From the NCBI GenBank assembly GCA_051656905.1, contig JBOFJQ010000043.1:1-64000 (forward strand): 64,000 nt of DNA, written 5' to 3'. The notes below the pieces were generated by a model. The model was not told where the DNA came from, did no database searches, and worked only from the letters and a program-made list of their open reading frames with translations. Origin of the DNA: JAGNZR01 sp051656905 (GTDB lineage: Bacteria > Fusobacteriota > Fusobacteriia > Fusobacteriales > Fusobacteriaceae). Of the stretch, positions 8,278 through 16,953 are shown in pieces. The position numbers and the translations under genes are program-made. How positions within the stretch are numbered: position 1 is the first letter of the stretch; the number at the start of each line of letters is the position of its first letter.

Positions 8278-9252
8278 GTGAAAGAAAAAATATTTAAAGA
8301 CATAGTTGATAAATTAAAACAGAGTAAAAATATTTTGTTAACAACTCACTTAAATCCTGATGGAGATGGAATAGGAGCTGTAATTGCCTTAATTTTAGGA
8401 CTTAATAGATATATGAAAACTGAAGGATTAGAAGATAAAAATATTAGAATTGCCATTGTGGATGAAGTTCCTAGTAATTTAAAATTTTTATTCGGTTCTG
8501 AAATGATTGAAAAATATGAAAATTTTAAAACAAAATATCCCATTGACCTTTTAGTAGCTCTTGATACAGGAACACTGGAGAGAGTAGGTGCAGTAAAAGA
8601 TGTGAGTGAGAATATTATAAATATTGATCATCATGTAAGTAACACAAAATACGGTATAATAAACTATGTAGACTCTAAGTCAGCTTCTACATGTGAAATA
8701 ATTTATGAACTTTTAGAATTTATGGGAATAGAGATAGATGTTTTAATCGGGGAAGCTTTATATACAGGTTTCTTAAATGATACAGGGAACTTTAAGCATT
8801 CAAATGTATTGCCAGAAACTTTTGAAAAGGCATCTAAACTAATTTCAGTTGGAGTTAATAATACAAAAATTGTTAGAGAGTTTTTAGATAGAAAGAAATA
8901 TTCTGCTTTAAAATTATATGGAAGAGCTTTAGAAAATGCTAAGATGATAGATGATAAAAAATTTATATACTCTTATATATCTCAAAGTGACTTTAAAGAA
9001 TTTTCTGGAGATAAATTTGATACTGATGGGATTGTAGAGTTTATATTGCAATGTGACACAGCTGAAATTTCATTATTTTTAAGAGAAGAGAAAGATGGAA
9101 TTATAAAGGGAAGCATGAGAACTAAAAGTGATATATTAGATTTAAATGATATAGTAAAAGTTTTCTCTGGTGGAGGTCATAAAAAGGCTGCAGGGTTTTC
9201 TTCTGATTTAACTTTTCAAGAAATAGTAAAAAAAATAATAGAAATTTTATAA
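8278..9252 (+). CDS. DHH/DHHA1 phosphoesterase (NrnA/RecJ-like nanoRNase or pAp phosphatase)
   Basis: The 324-residue cytosolic Mn-dependent enzyme has HLNPDGDGIG near 24-33, LDTGTLERVG near 95-103, the DHH triad (D116-H117-H118) and a C-terminal DHHA1 domain with GGGHKKAAGF. This layout matches NrnA-type proteins, which degrade short oligoribonucleotides and dephosphorylate pAp. The start is GTG at 8278 behind AAGGAGAG. It follows hprK by 10 bp in the same operon. Assignment to NrnA rather than another DHH enzyme rests on size and motif order. Confidence 0.88.
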   Translation: MKEKIFKDIVDKLKQSKNILLTTHLNPDGDGIGAVIALILGLNRYMKTEGLEDKNIRIAIVDEVPSNLKFLFGSEMIEKYENFKTKYPIDLLVALDTGTLERVGAVKDVSENIINIDHHVSNTKYGIINYVDSKSASTCEIIYELLEFMGIEIDVLIGEALYTGFLNDTGNFKHSNVLPETFEKASKLISVGVNNTKIVREFLDRKKYSALKLYGRALENAKMIDDKKFIYSYISQSDFKEFSGDKFDTDGIVEFILQCDTAEISLFLREEKDGIIKGSMRTKSDILDLNDIVKVFSGGGHKKAAGFSSDLTFQEIVKKIIEIL

Positions 9253-9306
9253 AAAATAGAGTAGACTGTATTAGAATAAAAAAAAGATAAATAAGAAGGG
9301 GATAAA

Positions 9307-9612
9307 ATGGATATAGTTTTTGTAAAACCTAATAAGTTTGAAAACATAATGAAGTACATGGATTATATAAGTGAGGATGTTATTTTACATATTAACTTTC
9401 AAGATTTAGATGCAAAGACATCACAAAGAGTTTTAGACTTTGTTAGTGGAGCGGCATATATTAAAGATGCAATTATAGTAACGCCAGGAGAGAGTGTTTT
9501 CTGCGTATTACCAAAATCAAAAGAGTATATAATGGATTATAGAAATAATACATCAAGTTTAATTGATCCTCGTTATGATGAAGAAGAGGAAATAAGACCT
9601 AATCGTAGATAA
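9307..9612 (+). CDS. sepF: SepF-like cell division protein
   Basis: The 101-residue protein corresponds to the SepF/YlmF core: an alternating beta-alpha stretch with DVILHINFQDLDAKTSQRVL followed by DFVSGAAYIKDA, ending in a VTPGESVFCVLPK block. SepF polymerises on the membrane and ties FtsZ to it in organisms lacking FtsA/ZipA-type anchoring. The usual N-terminal amphipathic membrane helix and linker are absent or very short here, and a charged tail follows the core. Its position before a SEDS gene fits a division/wall-growth cluster. AAGGGG precedes the ATG. Confidence 0.82.
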   Translation: MDIVFVKPNKFENIMKYMDYISEDVILHINFQDLDAKTSQRVLDFVSGAAYIKDAIIVTPGESVFCVLPKSKEYIMDYRNNTSSLIDPRYDEEEEIRPNRR

Positions 9613-9620
9613 TAAAAGAT

Positions 9621-9647
9621 AAAAAGAGTGATTTTTCACTCTTTTTT
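9621..9647 (+). terminator. Terminator after sepF
   Basis: An 11-bp stem AAAAAGAGTGA (9621-9631) pairs with TCACTCTTTTT around a TTTT loop, followed by further T. It lies between sepF and the SEDS gene and ends the mtnN-folC-hprK-sepF transcript. Confidence 0.75.
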
Positions 9648-9680
9648 ATAAGCTTAATAAAAGTATGTGGAGATAACTAA

Positions 9681-10913
9681 GTGGAAGAAAAAAATATTTA
9701 TTTAGAACATATCGAAGTAAAGAAAAAGAAAGAAATATTGGAAAAATATAGAAAATATATGTTTAGAAATTTATCTATAGTAATAATGTTAGCCGCGGCT
9801 ATTGTGATAAGTTTAATTAATATATATAGTGCTAGTTTTTATAATGTAGGAATGAAGAATAAATATTTGCTTCAGCATTTCTACTATATAATATGCGCCA
9901 TAGCATTTTTACTTTTTAGTTGCAGAATTCACTATAATACCTATAATAGTGATAATAAAATGAGAGCAATGCTGTTGATTGTAATTATTATATTTGCGGC
10001 GATGAAAGTATTGTCTTATGTAGCCCCTCAGATAGTTCCCAAGATAAATGGAGCTACTGGTTGGATAAGAGTTCCAGGAGTTGGGGGGATTCAGCCAGCA
10101 GAGATTTTTAAAATAGTATTTGTAATGCTATTTGCTCATCGTCTTAGTATAAGTGAAAAAGAAAGACATAAAGATTTTGAAATAATAAAGTTTAATTGGG
10201 TAATTCCTGTTATTTTTGCTGTATGTATCCATTTTCAAAATGACTTAGGAACATTAATTCATTATTTCTTAATCTATGTGTTTATGCTTTTTATGACTAG
10301 AATAGCAATGAAATATATAGTTTGGTTAGCAGGTATTGGTGGAGTAGTGGGAGTAATATCTATGTTGTATGTATATTTTACTGATTTTACAGCAAGTGGA
10401 TATAAAATTTTAAGAATAAAAAGTTTCTTAGTAGGATTAATTAGTAATTATTATGATAATGACAAAGGATATCAAGTTAGACAATCTCTAATAGGGGTTG
10501 GAAGCGGTGGAATATTTGGAAAGGGATATGGAAATGGTATTCAAAAATATAGCTATTTACCAGAAATCCATACAGACTTTATATTTACATCTTATGCTGA
10601 AGAATTTGGATTTGTAGGAGTTTTAGGACTTATTTTTATAATGATATCACTATTTAGTTTAATAAAATATACTGCTATAGATTGTGAAGATCAGTTTGGA
10701 AAGTATTTAGCTATAGGAATAGGTGGATATTTTTTACTACAATTTTTAATAAATATATCAGTAGCTATAGGACTTTTACCAGTATTTGGTATACCTATGC
10801 CACTAATGAGTTTTGGTGGAAGTTCCTTAGTGAGCCTTTTTTTCTCCTTTGGAATAATTTTGAATATAAACTACCAAAATGCATTAAAAATAAAAAGAGA
10901 AAATAATCTTTAA
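9681..10913 (+). CDS. SEDS-family peptidoglycan polymerase (FtsW/RodA)
   Basis: The 410-residue polytopic membrane protein has about ten transmembrane segments. SEDS signatures are QNDLGT, GVGSGGIFGKGYGNG, HTDFIFTSYAEEFGFVG and the final GIPMPLMSFGGSS block. SEDS proteins are peptidoglycan glycosyltransferases that work with class B PBPs, RodA in elongation and FtsW in division. Sequence alone does not decide between them; adjacency to sepF favours a division role. The start is GTG at 9681 with GGAG 8 nt upstream. A hydrophilic N-terminal 30 residues precede the first membrane segment. Confidence 0.9.
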   Translation: MEEKNIYLEHIEVKKKKEILEKYRKYMFRNLSIVIMLAAAIVISLINIYSASFYNVGMKNKYLLQHFYYIICAIAFLLFSCRIHYNTYNSDNKMRAMLLIVIIIFAAMKVLSYVAPQIVPKINGATGWIRVPGVGGIQPAEIFKIVFVMLFAHRLSISEKERHKDFEIIKFNWVIPVIFAVCIHFQNDLGTLIHYFLIYVFMLFMTRIAMKYIVWLAGIGGVVGVISMLYVYFTDFTASGYKILRIKSFLVGLISNYYDNDKGYQVRQSLIGVGSGGIFGKGYGNGIQKYSYLPEIHTDFIFTSYAEEFGFVGVLGLIFIMISLFSLIKYTAIDCEDQFGKYLAIGIGGYFLLQFLINISVAIGLLPVFGIPMPLMSFGGSSLVSLFFSFGIILNINYQNALKIKRENNL

Positions 10914-10923
10914 AATTAAAGTA

Positions 10924-10950
10924 GAGGGGTATTGAAAAATACTCCTCTTA
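10924..10950 (+). terminator. Weak terminator after the SEDS gene
   Basis: GAGGGGTATT (10924-10933) pairs with AATACTCCTC (10938-10947), with one G-U pair and a 4-nt loop. It is followed by a short, broken T run. Confidence 0.5.
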
Positions 10951-10975
10951 TATTATCTGGATATTATTTTTTATT

Positions 10976-11005
10976 TTGACAAGGAAGCGTTATATATTAT
11001 ATAAT
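10976..11005 (+). promoter_or_regulatory. Strong promoter before the DUF896 gene
   Basis: Consensus TTGACA (10976-10981) and consensus TATAAT (11000-11005) are separated by 18 bp. This is one of the best promoter matches in the window; it drives the DUF896 ORF and possibly asnS. Confidence 0.75.
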
Positions 11006-11051
11006 AGAAAGTAATATATAAAGTAATGTAGAAAGGAATAGGAGTAAAATT

Positions 11052-11231
11052 ATGGAAATGAAAAATATAATAGAAAAAGTTAATTACTACTCTAAACTTG
11101 CAAAAACTAGAGAGTTAACAATAGAAGAAAAGCAAAGTAGAGAAGAGTACAGAAGAGCTTATATAGACCAATTTAAAGCTCAGGTTAAAGGTCATTTAGA
11201 TAACGTAAAAATTGTAGATAAATTAAACTAA
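11052..11231 (+). CDS. DUF896 (YnzC-like) small protein
   Basis: The 59-residue ORF has an in-frame ATG 7 nt after GGAG (11041-11044). The translation shows the DUF896 pattern: a short helix (IIEKVNYYSKLAKTR), then LTIEEKQSREEYRRAYI and FKAQVKGHLDNVKIVD. Family members are small cytosolic helical-hairpin proteins (YnzC in Bacillus) of unresolved function, some linked to the SOS regulon. It sits between a consensus promoter and asnS. The whole length and motif order fit the family well. Confidence 0.85.
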   Translation: MEMKNIIEKVNYYSKLAKTRELTIEEKQSREEYRRAYIDQFKAQVKGHLDNVKIVDKLN

Positions 11232-11334
11232 TTTATATCTAATTAATTTGGAAAGCAAAGTATAAAAGAAGAATAAAAAGAAAAAATTAGCAAAGAGAAA
11301 CAATAAACTTAAAGCATACATGGGAGGCATTTTT

Positions 11335-12726
11335 ATGAAGACAATTTCAGTAAGAGAACTACAAAGAAACTATGAAAAGTATATAGGTTCTGAAGTAAAT
11401 TTAGCTGGTTGGGTAAAAAAAATAAGAGCACAAAAAGAGTTTGGATTTATTGAGTTAAATGATGGATCATTCTTTAATGGAATTCAAGTTGTATATTCAG
11501 ATAAATTAAATAATTTTGATGAAATATCTAGAGTTTCTATTTCGTCAACAATAAACGTAAGAGGTAAAGTTGAAAAATCTTCAGGAGCAGGACAGCAATT
11601 CGAAATTATAGCGGAAAGCGTTGAAGTTTATCAAAAGGCTGATTTAGATTATCCTTTACAAAATAAGAGACACTCTTTCGAGTATTTAAGAACAATAGCA
11701 CACTTAAGACCAAGAACAAATACATTCTCTGCAGTATTCAGAGTTAGATCAGTGTTAGCTTACGCAATACACAAGTTCTTCCAAGATCAGGATTTCGTAT
11801 ACGTTAATACACCAATCATAACAGGATCAGACTGTGAAGGTGCAGGAGAGATGTTTAGACTTACAACTTTAGATATAAACAATCCACCAAGAACAGAGGA
11901 TGGAAAAGTAGATAACTCTAAAGACTTCTTTGGTAAAGAAACTAACTTAACAGTAAGTGGACAATTAAACGTTGAAACATATTGTGCAGCATTTAAAAAT
12001 GTATATACATTTGGACCAACATTTAGAGCAGAATACTCAAATACTTCAAGACATGCTTCAGAATTTTGGATGATAGAACCTGAAATTGCTTTTGGAAATT
12101 TAGAAGCAAATATGGAACTTGCAGAACAAATGGTTAAGTACATCATCAAATACGTTATGGAAAAGTGTCCAGAAGAGATGGCTTTCTTTAACACTCATAT
12201 AGAAAAAGGATTATTCGATAAGCTAAATAATATTCTTGAAAATGATTTTGCAAGATTATCATATACAGATGCAATAGATATTTTATTAAACTGTGGAGAG
12301 AAATTTGATTATCAAGTAAAATGGGGAATAGATTTACAAAGTGAGCATGAGAGATATTTAGCAGAAGTACACTTTAAAAAACCTGTATTCTTAATAAACT
12401 ATCCAAAAGATATAAAAGCTTTCTACATGAAGCTTAATGAAGATGGAAAAACAGTAAAGGCAATGGACTTATTAGTTCCAGGAATTGGAGAAATCATTGG
12501 TGGTTCTCAAAGAGAGGATAACTTAGAGTTATTACTTAAAAGAATGGAAGAGATGAAATTACATAAAGAGGATTACGGATTCTATTTAGATATAAGAAGA
12601 TTTGGAAGTTTCCCACACTCTGGTTACGGATTAGGGTTTGAAAGAATGATAATGTATTTAACAGGAATGACTAACATTCGTGACGTTATCCCATTCCCAA
12701 GAACACCTAAAAACGCTGATTTTTAA
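11335..12726 (+). CDS. asnS: Asparaginyl-tRNA synthetase
   Basis: The 463-residue class II aminoacyl-tRNA synthetase charges tRNA-Asn. The N-terminal OB-fold anticodon-binding domain (about 15-105) contains LAGWVKKIRAQKEFGFIELNDG. The catalytic domain follows, with motif 2 around FRAEYSNTSRHASEFWMIEPE (shown in part) and motif 3 GYGLGFERMIMYLTG. The length matches bacterial AsnS. An in-frame ATG at 11320 lies inside the GGGAGG ribosome binding site, whereas the ATG at 11335 is 8 nt after it, so 11335 is the start. The esterase gene follows 16 bp later. Confidence 0.96.
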   Translation: MKTISVRELQRNYEKYIGSEVNLAGWVKKIRAQKEFGFIELNDGSFFNGIQVVYSDKLNNFDEISRVSISSTINVRGKVEKSSGAGQQFEIIAESVEVYQKADLDYPLQNKRHSFEYLRTIAHLRPRTNTFSAVFRVRSVLAYAIHKFFQDQDFVYVNTPIITGSDCEGAGEMFRLTTLDINNPPRTEDGKVDNSKDFFGKETNLTVSGQLNVETYCAAFKNVYTFGPTFRAEYSNTSRHASEFWMIEPEIAFGNLEANMELAEQMVKYIIKYVMEKCPEEMAFFNTHIEKGLFDKLNNILENDFARLSYTDAIDILLNCGEKFDYQVKWGIDLQSEHERYLAEVHFKKPVFLINYPKDIKAFYMKLNEDGKTVKAMDLLVPGIGEIIGGSQREDNLELLLKRMEEMKLHKEDYGFYLDIRRFGSFPHSGYGLGFERMIMYLTGMTNIRDVIPFPRTPKNADF

Positions 12727-12742
12727 TTAATTGAGGTGAATA

Positions 12743-13765
12743 ATGGTAATAAAAGTATTTCTTTTTGTAGTTCTATTATTAATCCCTTACATTATATTTA
12801 AAGATGAAATTAGAACAAAGTATAAACTTGAAAAAATTTTTAGTTATCCAGAATTTGTTTTTGTAAAAAAAGATGGAGAAATTATTGATGAGTTTATTAT
12901 TAAAGAAAATATAGAAAACTATGTAAGTAAAGAAACAATAATAATAAAAAGTAAATACACAAAAGAAAATATTCCTTTTGATATAATTTTACCAAAAGGA
13001 ATTAAAGATTTTGAAGTAAAAAGAGCATTAATATTATTGCATGGAATTAGAGATACTAAAGATTGTTGGATAGAAAAAGGAAGGCTTTTAGAAAATTATA
13101 TTCAACTTTTAGAAGAGGGGAAAATAGGGAGAATAGCTTTTATTCTCCCTAGTTCTGGTTATAACGGTGAAAGTTGGTACACAAATTTTTATCAGCTAGA
13201 AGAGTTTAGATATGAAGATTTTTTTAGTAAAGAGCTTCTGCCTTTAATAAAGAATAGATTTAATAATTCAAAATTAGGAATAATAGGATTTTCCATGGGT
13301 GGATATGGAGCTTATAAACTTGGTCTTAAAAATCTTAGTTATTTTGAAGTGATAGGAAGTATGGCAGGAGCTATAAGTCTAATAAGATTAATTTTAAAAA
13401 GAAGAGTTTTAAAAATTTTTAGATATATGTACATTCCTAAGTTTCTATTTAATAAATTTGATCAAAGGCACTTTATAAGAGTTTTTGGATCTCAAGGTTT
13501 AGATATTATAAAAGAAGATCCTTATACTATGTTAAAAGAATTGAAGTATGAAGAGATAAAAGATAAGAAATTTTTTGCCAGTGTAGGAACGCTGGATAAT
13601 GAGCCATATAGGATGTATTCTCAATGGGTAGATTGTATTGGTAGAATGAAAAAGTTTAATTATAAATTTAAAGCTTATCTTTACGAAGGAGAAGCGCACA
13701 CTTGGGATTATGTAGCTAGAGATTTAAAGAATTTCTTAAAATATTTTAGTGATAATACCAAATAA
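12743..13765 (+). CDS. Membrane-anchored alpha/beta-hydrolase (esterase D-like)
   Basis: The 340-residue protein has an N-terminal hydrophobic anchor (about 3-19). Its alpha/beta-hydrolase domain has LILLHGIRDT as the oxyanion region, the nucleophile elbow GFSMGGYG (Ser184), and a plausible Asp/His pair in GTLDNEPY and EGEAHTW. The fold resembles the esterase D / mycolyltransferase-like group. The natural substrate is unknown. It is packed between asnS and the RNase M5 gene (11 bp), hence co-transcribed. Confidence 0.78.
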   Translation: MVIKVFLFVVLLLIPYIIFKDEIRTKYKLEKIFSYPEFVFVKKDGEIIDEFIIKENIENYVSKETIIIKSKYTKENIPFDIILPKGIKDFEVKRALILLHGIRDTKDCWIEKGRLLENYIQLLEEGKIGRIAFILPSSGYNGESWYTNFYQLEEFRYEDFFSKELLPLIKNRFNNSKLGIIGFSMGGYGAYKLGLKNLSYFEVIGSMAGAISLIRLILKRRVLKIFRYMYIPKFLFNKFDQRHFIRVFGSQGLDIIKEDPYTMLKELKYEEIKDKKFFASVGTLDNEPYRMYSQWVDCIGRMKKFNYKFKAYLYEGEAHTWDYVARDLKNFLKYFSDNTK

Positions 13766-13776
13766 AGGGAGATATA

Positions 13777-14319
13777 GTGAAGAAAATAATAAAAGAGGTA
13801 ATAGTTGTAGAGGGACGTGATGATATATCAGCTGTAAAGGCTGCAGTAGATGCTGAAGTTGTAGCAGTTCATGGATTCTCAGTTAATAAATATAGTAATC
13901 TAGATAAACTGGAAAAAGCATATGAAAATATGGGATTAATTGTCCTTACAGATCCAGATTATGCAGGAGAGCAAATAAGAAGAGCTATATGCAAGAGATA
14001 CCCTAATTCAAAAAATGCTTATATTTCTAAAGATGAAGGATTTAAGGAAGGGGATATTGGAGTAGAGAATGCATCTCCGGAGTCAATAATTAGAGCTTTA
14101 GAAAATGTTAAATCGGAAATTTTGGATAAGAAAAAAGAGGAAGTTTTTACTTTTGACGATTTAGTAGATACTTGTTTAGTTGGTCATGAGAACTCTAAAA
14201 TGTTAAGAGAAAAGTTAGGGAAAAAACTTTCAATAGGGTACTGTAATGCAAAGCAGTTACTTTCAAAATTAAATAGATATGATGTAACAAGAGAAGAATT
14301 TTTTGAAGCATTAAAATAG
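13777..14319 (+). CDS. rnmV: Ribonuclease M5
   Basis: The 180-residue Toprim-domain RNase matures the ends of 5S rRNA in Firmicutes and relatives. The N-terminal Toprim glutamate motif is VVEGRDDI, the DxD motif is VLTDPDYAGEQIRR, and the C-terminal DUF4093 part contains GYCNAKQLLSKLNRY. The length is typical. The start is GTG at 13777 after AGGGAG. It ends a compact operon and is followed by a strong terminator. A 5S gene also lies at the window start, but there is no sign of a direct link. Confidence 0.92.
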   Translation: MKKIIKEVIVVEGRDDISAVKAAVDAEVVAVHGFSVNKYSNLDKLEKAYENMGLIVLTDPDYAGEQIRRAICKRYPNSKNAYISKDEGFKEGDIGVENASPESIIRALENVKSEILDKKKEEVFTFDDLVDTCLVGHENSKMLREKLGKKLSIGYCNAKQLLSKLNRYDVTREEFFEALK

Positions 14320-14320
14320 A

Positions 14321-14360
14321 AAAAAGAGGATTTACACTTAAAAGTGTAAATCCTCTTTTT
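14321..14360. terminator. Strong bidirectional terminator
   Basis: A perfect 19-bp stem (14321-14339 with 14342-14360) has A5 at its 5' end and T5 at its 3' end, so it works in both directions. On the minus strand it overlaps the last codons of the 53-aa ORF. Confidence 0.88.
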
Positions 14361-14499
14361 CTCTTAAATGGGAAGAGGGCTTAGAGCTCTTCTTCCCCGT
14401 ATGCTTATCATAAAATTTAGCAATAATCCCAAAGATATAAAGAGGGAAAAGAAAAATATATGCCAAATAAATAGTTAAGTTATATTTATTTTTTCTCAT
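14338..14499 (-). CDS. Putative 53-aa membrane protein
   Basis: This unrecognised short ORF starts at ATG 14499, 7 nt after GGAG. That ribosome site overlaps the TAG stop of the upstream amidase gene (GGAGTAG), so translation is probably coupled. The product has a basic start (MRKNKYN), one hydrophobic segment (about 8-27, LTIYLAYIFLFPLYIFGIIA), and a Lys/Ser-rich tail. The stop lies inside the bidirectional terminator. Small size keeps confidence moderate; gene position, start signal and membrane segment speak for it. Confidence 0.5.
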   Translation of the reverse strand: MRKNKYNLTIYLAYIFLFPLYIFGIIAKFYDKHTGKKSSKPSSHLREKEDLHF

Positions 14500-14509
14500 A
14501 AAACTACTC

Positions 14510-15376
14510 CTAATTTGAATACTTTTTGTTTAAAGCCTTTATGATAGCATAAGTTTCTAGATCCATATTTCCATTAGCTTTTTCAGGTCTGAATCTAGCT
14601 TGGAATGCATAGATAACTTTTCTAGAATCATCATCCCACTCATCAGTATCATTTATATCGTATCCGTATTTTTTAAATTCACATTTTATCTCTTTTGGAG
14701 ACATAGTATGGAAAGCTTCCCATTTACTTTGGAAGAAATATTTATCATTTTCATCGTACCATTGTCCAATACCGTATTTATAGTAAAGAACTCTCCATGG
14801 GAAACGTGGACCTGGATCTTGCTTTCTAAGAGGAGCAACATCTGAGTGCCCAATAATATTTTTGTCACTTATTCTATAAGTATGTTTCAAATAATTTATA
14901 AGAAATACAATTTTTTCAATTTGAACATCAGTATATCCATAGTAATATTCTCTAGGTCTAAAAGCTAATTTTCCATTTTGTTTAGCTTTGAAAGGCTTAG
15001 TAGTATTATAACCTAAATTAACTATTTCAATCCCTATTGAAGAGTCATTTATATTGCTTCTTCCATCAAAAGAACTTTTACCAGCATGCCATGCTCTTTC
15101 ATTATTGGGAACTAAAGAGTAAATAGGATCTCTATCTTTTGTAGTTACAACGTAGTGGACACTTACGCTGTCTTGGCTTAAAGTTTTAAGAGAACTTTCA
15201 TCATTAGCAGCAGTATAATGTAAAACGATAAATTTAATACGGGAATCTTTATTTTTAGCAACATAAGAAGTATTATCAATATCAAAAGTCCGAATTCCAT
15301 TAGGCCCAGTAGAGGAACATCCTAAAAATAAAATAATAGTCGAAAAAATAAAAATGAATTTTTTAATGTTTTTCAT
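14510..15376 (-). CDS. N-acetylmuramoyl-L-alanine amidase lipoprotein (AmiD-like)
   Basis: The 288-residue protein has a lipoprotein signal peptide ending in the lipobox FLGC (Cys20). An Amidase_2 zinc domain starts with FIVLHYTAA (His53) and includes the IIGHSDVAPLRKQDPGPRFPW region with the later zinc and catalytic residues. A C-terminal peptidoglycan-binding helical domain contains YGYDINDTDEWDD and VIYAFQARFRPEK. The layout matches E. coli AmiD, which cleaves N-acetylmuramyl-L-alanine bonds for wall recycling at the outer membrane. It is a lone gene, followed only by the small coupled ORF. Confidence 0.92.
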   Translation of the reverse strand: MKNIKKFIFIFSTIILFLGCSSTGPNGIRTFDIDNTSYVAKNKDSRIKFIVLHYTAANDESSLKTLSQDSVSVHYVVTTKDRDPIYSLVPNNERAWHAGKSSFDGRSNINDSSIGIEIVNLGYNTTKPFKAKQNGKLAFRPREYYYGYTDVQIEKIVFLINYLKHTYRISDKNIIGHSDVAPLRKQDPGPRFPWRVLYYKYGIGQWYDENDKYFFQSKWEAFHTMSPKEIKCEFKKYGYDINDTDEWDDDSRKVIYAFQARFRPEKANGNMDLETYAIIKALNKKYSN

Positions 15377-15522
15377 ATAATCTCCATATAAATGTATTTA
15401 TTATGATTATACACCTAAAAGTAGCTAAAAATCAATAAGAGTAAAAAAATAAATTGAATTTCTTTAATTTATGTGGTATAAATTCTAAGGTATTCAATTT
15501 ATTATTAGGAGGAAACACAAAC

Positions 15523-15798
15523 ATGACAAAAAAAGATTTTACAAAATTACTATCTGATAAAGGAATTTTCGCTTCAAAAGCAGAAGCTGAAAGAAAGATA
15601 GACGCTATTTTTGGTGAGATGGAATTAGTATTTAAATCTGGTGAGGATTTAAATTTTATAGGTTTTGGAAAATTTGAAGTTGTAGAGAGAGCTGCTAGAA
15701 CTGGAAGAAATCCTAAAACTGGAGAAGAGATCAAAATAGATCCTAAGAAAGCTATCAAATTCAAACCAGGAAAGAAATTAGTAGACGAGTTAAACTAA
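15523..15798 (+). CDS. hup: HU-family DNA-binding protein
   Basis: The 91-residue histone-like protein has the HU signature GFGKFEVVERAARTGRNP (beta-arm region) and a C-terminal KPGKKLVDELN helix. HU dimers bend and compact DNA. ATG 15523 is preceded by AGGAGG; an in-frame ATG further upstream (15454) is rejected because it lacks a site and would add an untypical leader. The gene has its own strong terminator. Confidence 0.95.
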   Translation: MTKKDFTKLLSDKGIFASKAEAERKIDAIFGEMELVFKSGEDLNFIGFGKFEVVERAARTGRNPKTGEEIKIDPKKAIKFKPGKKLVDELN

Positions 15799-15834
15799 TA
15801 CTTTAAATATTTAAAATATTTAAGATAATAAGTT

Positions 15835-15871
15835 AAAAGGCCATAAACGTAATTGTTTATGGCCTTTTTTT
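15835..15871 (+). terminator. Terminator after HU gene
   Basis: AAAAGGCCATAAAC (15835-15848) pairs perfectly with GTTTATGGCCTTTT around a 6-nt loop, followed by T7. Confidence 0.9.
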
Positions 15872-15957
15872 AGTTTTTATTAGGAAAAAACATAGGTATG
15901 CATTATAATAGATAATATATAGTTTATAATTAGTTTAAATATTTTGTAGAGGGGAAA

Positions 15958-16953
15958 ATGAAAAAATATCATAAAATTTTAATTGTAGGGATACTTCTAA
16001 TTGTTACACTGGCATTATTTTTTTCTGAGAGAGGTTATTTTAAAATAGATGTGTTGGAGTTTATTTTTAATTTTAAAAATTTAGATTTAGAACAACAAGG
16101 TCAATTTAGAATATTTCAATATATAAGAGTTCCACGAATATTAGTTGCAATATTAGCAGGTGGAATTTTAAGTATGAGTGGAGTTATATTTCAAGGGGTT
16201 CTTTTTAATCCTTTGGCAGATTCCTATATACTAGGGATATCTTCAGGGGCCTCTTTTGGAGCAGCTTTATCTATGGTTTTAGGATTAAATCAATTTAAAG
16301 AGTTTACCGTAGTCATAATGGCCTTTATATTTTCAATGATTTCATTATATTTTGTATTAAGTATTTCTAAAAAAAATGGGACACTAAATTCAAACACCTT
16401 AATTTTATCAGGAGTTATAGTATCTTCATTTTTTTCTGCAGGATTGAGCTTTTTACAATTTTTAAAAGGCAGTGGAGTTCAGGAGATAATATTTTGGATA
16501 ATGGGAAGTTTTTCATCTAAAACTTGGATTGATGTATTTATATTATTTTTATCTGGTGGACTGGGATTAATAATCTTTATGATTTACAGTGATTCACTGA
16601 ATATAATATCATTAGGTGATAGAGTTGCTAGAGCTAATGGTGTTGATGTAAAAAAAGTAAAAAGGATTTTATTAATAACTGCTTCATTTTTATCAGCTGC
16701 AGTAGTGTCAACAACAGGAGTAATAGGTTTTATAGGATTAATGATACCTCATTTAACTAGAAGTGTTATTGGAAGTGACAATAGAAAGGTAATTCCAATA
16801 TCATTTATATATGGGGGATTAATAACCATGGTAGCAGACAATATCATTAGAATATACTTTCCAAGCGAAATTCCAGTGGGAGTAATAACTGCACTGTTTG
16901 GAGCACCATTCTTTATTTTTATTTTCAGAAAGAAGATAATGGGGAGGATATAA
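15958..16953 (+). CDS. FecCD-type ABC transporter permease
   Basis: The 331-residue inner-membrane permease belongs to the BtuC/FecCD family, importing iron-siderophore, haem or cobalamin. It has about ten membrane helices. Family motifs are RIPRILVA-like RVPRILVAILAGG, FQGVLFNPLADSYILGISSGA, and GVIGFIGLMIPHLTR, which contacts the ATPase. GAGGGGAAA precedes the ATG. It abuts the ATPase gene with no gap. No periplasmic binding protein gene is next to it, so the substrate cannot be inferred and the binding protein must be encoded elsewhere. Confidence 0.92.
   Translation: MKKYHKILIVGILLIVTLALFFSERGYFKIDVLEFIFNFKNLDLEQQGQFRIFQYIRVPRILVAILAGGILSMSGVIFQGVLFNPLADSYILGISSGASFGAALSMVLGLNQFKEFTVVIMAFIFSMISLYFVLSISKKNGTLNSNTLILSGVIVSSFFSAGLSFLQFLKGSGVQEIIFWIMGSFSSKTWIDVFILFLSGGLGLIIFMIYSDSLNIISLGDRVARANGVDVKKVKRILLITASFLSAAVVSTTGVIGFIGLMIPHLTRSVIGSDNRKVIPISFIYGGLITMVADNIIRIYFPSEIPVGVITALFGAPFFIFIFRKKIMGRI

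Noticed and set aside
11787..12194. 135-codon minus-strand frame
   Set aside because: It is antisense to the catalytic domain of AsnS, without start signal or family resemblance.
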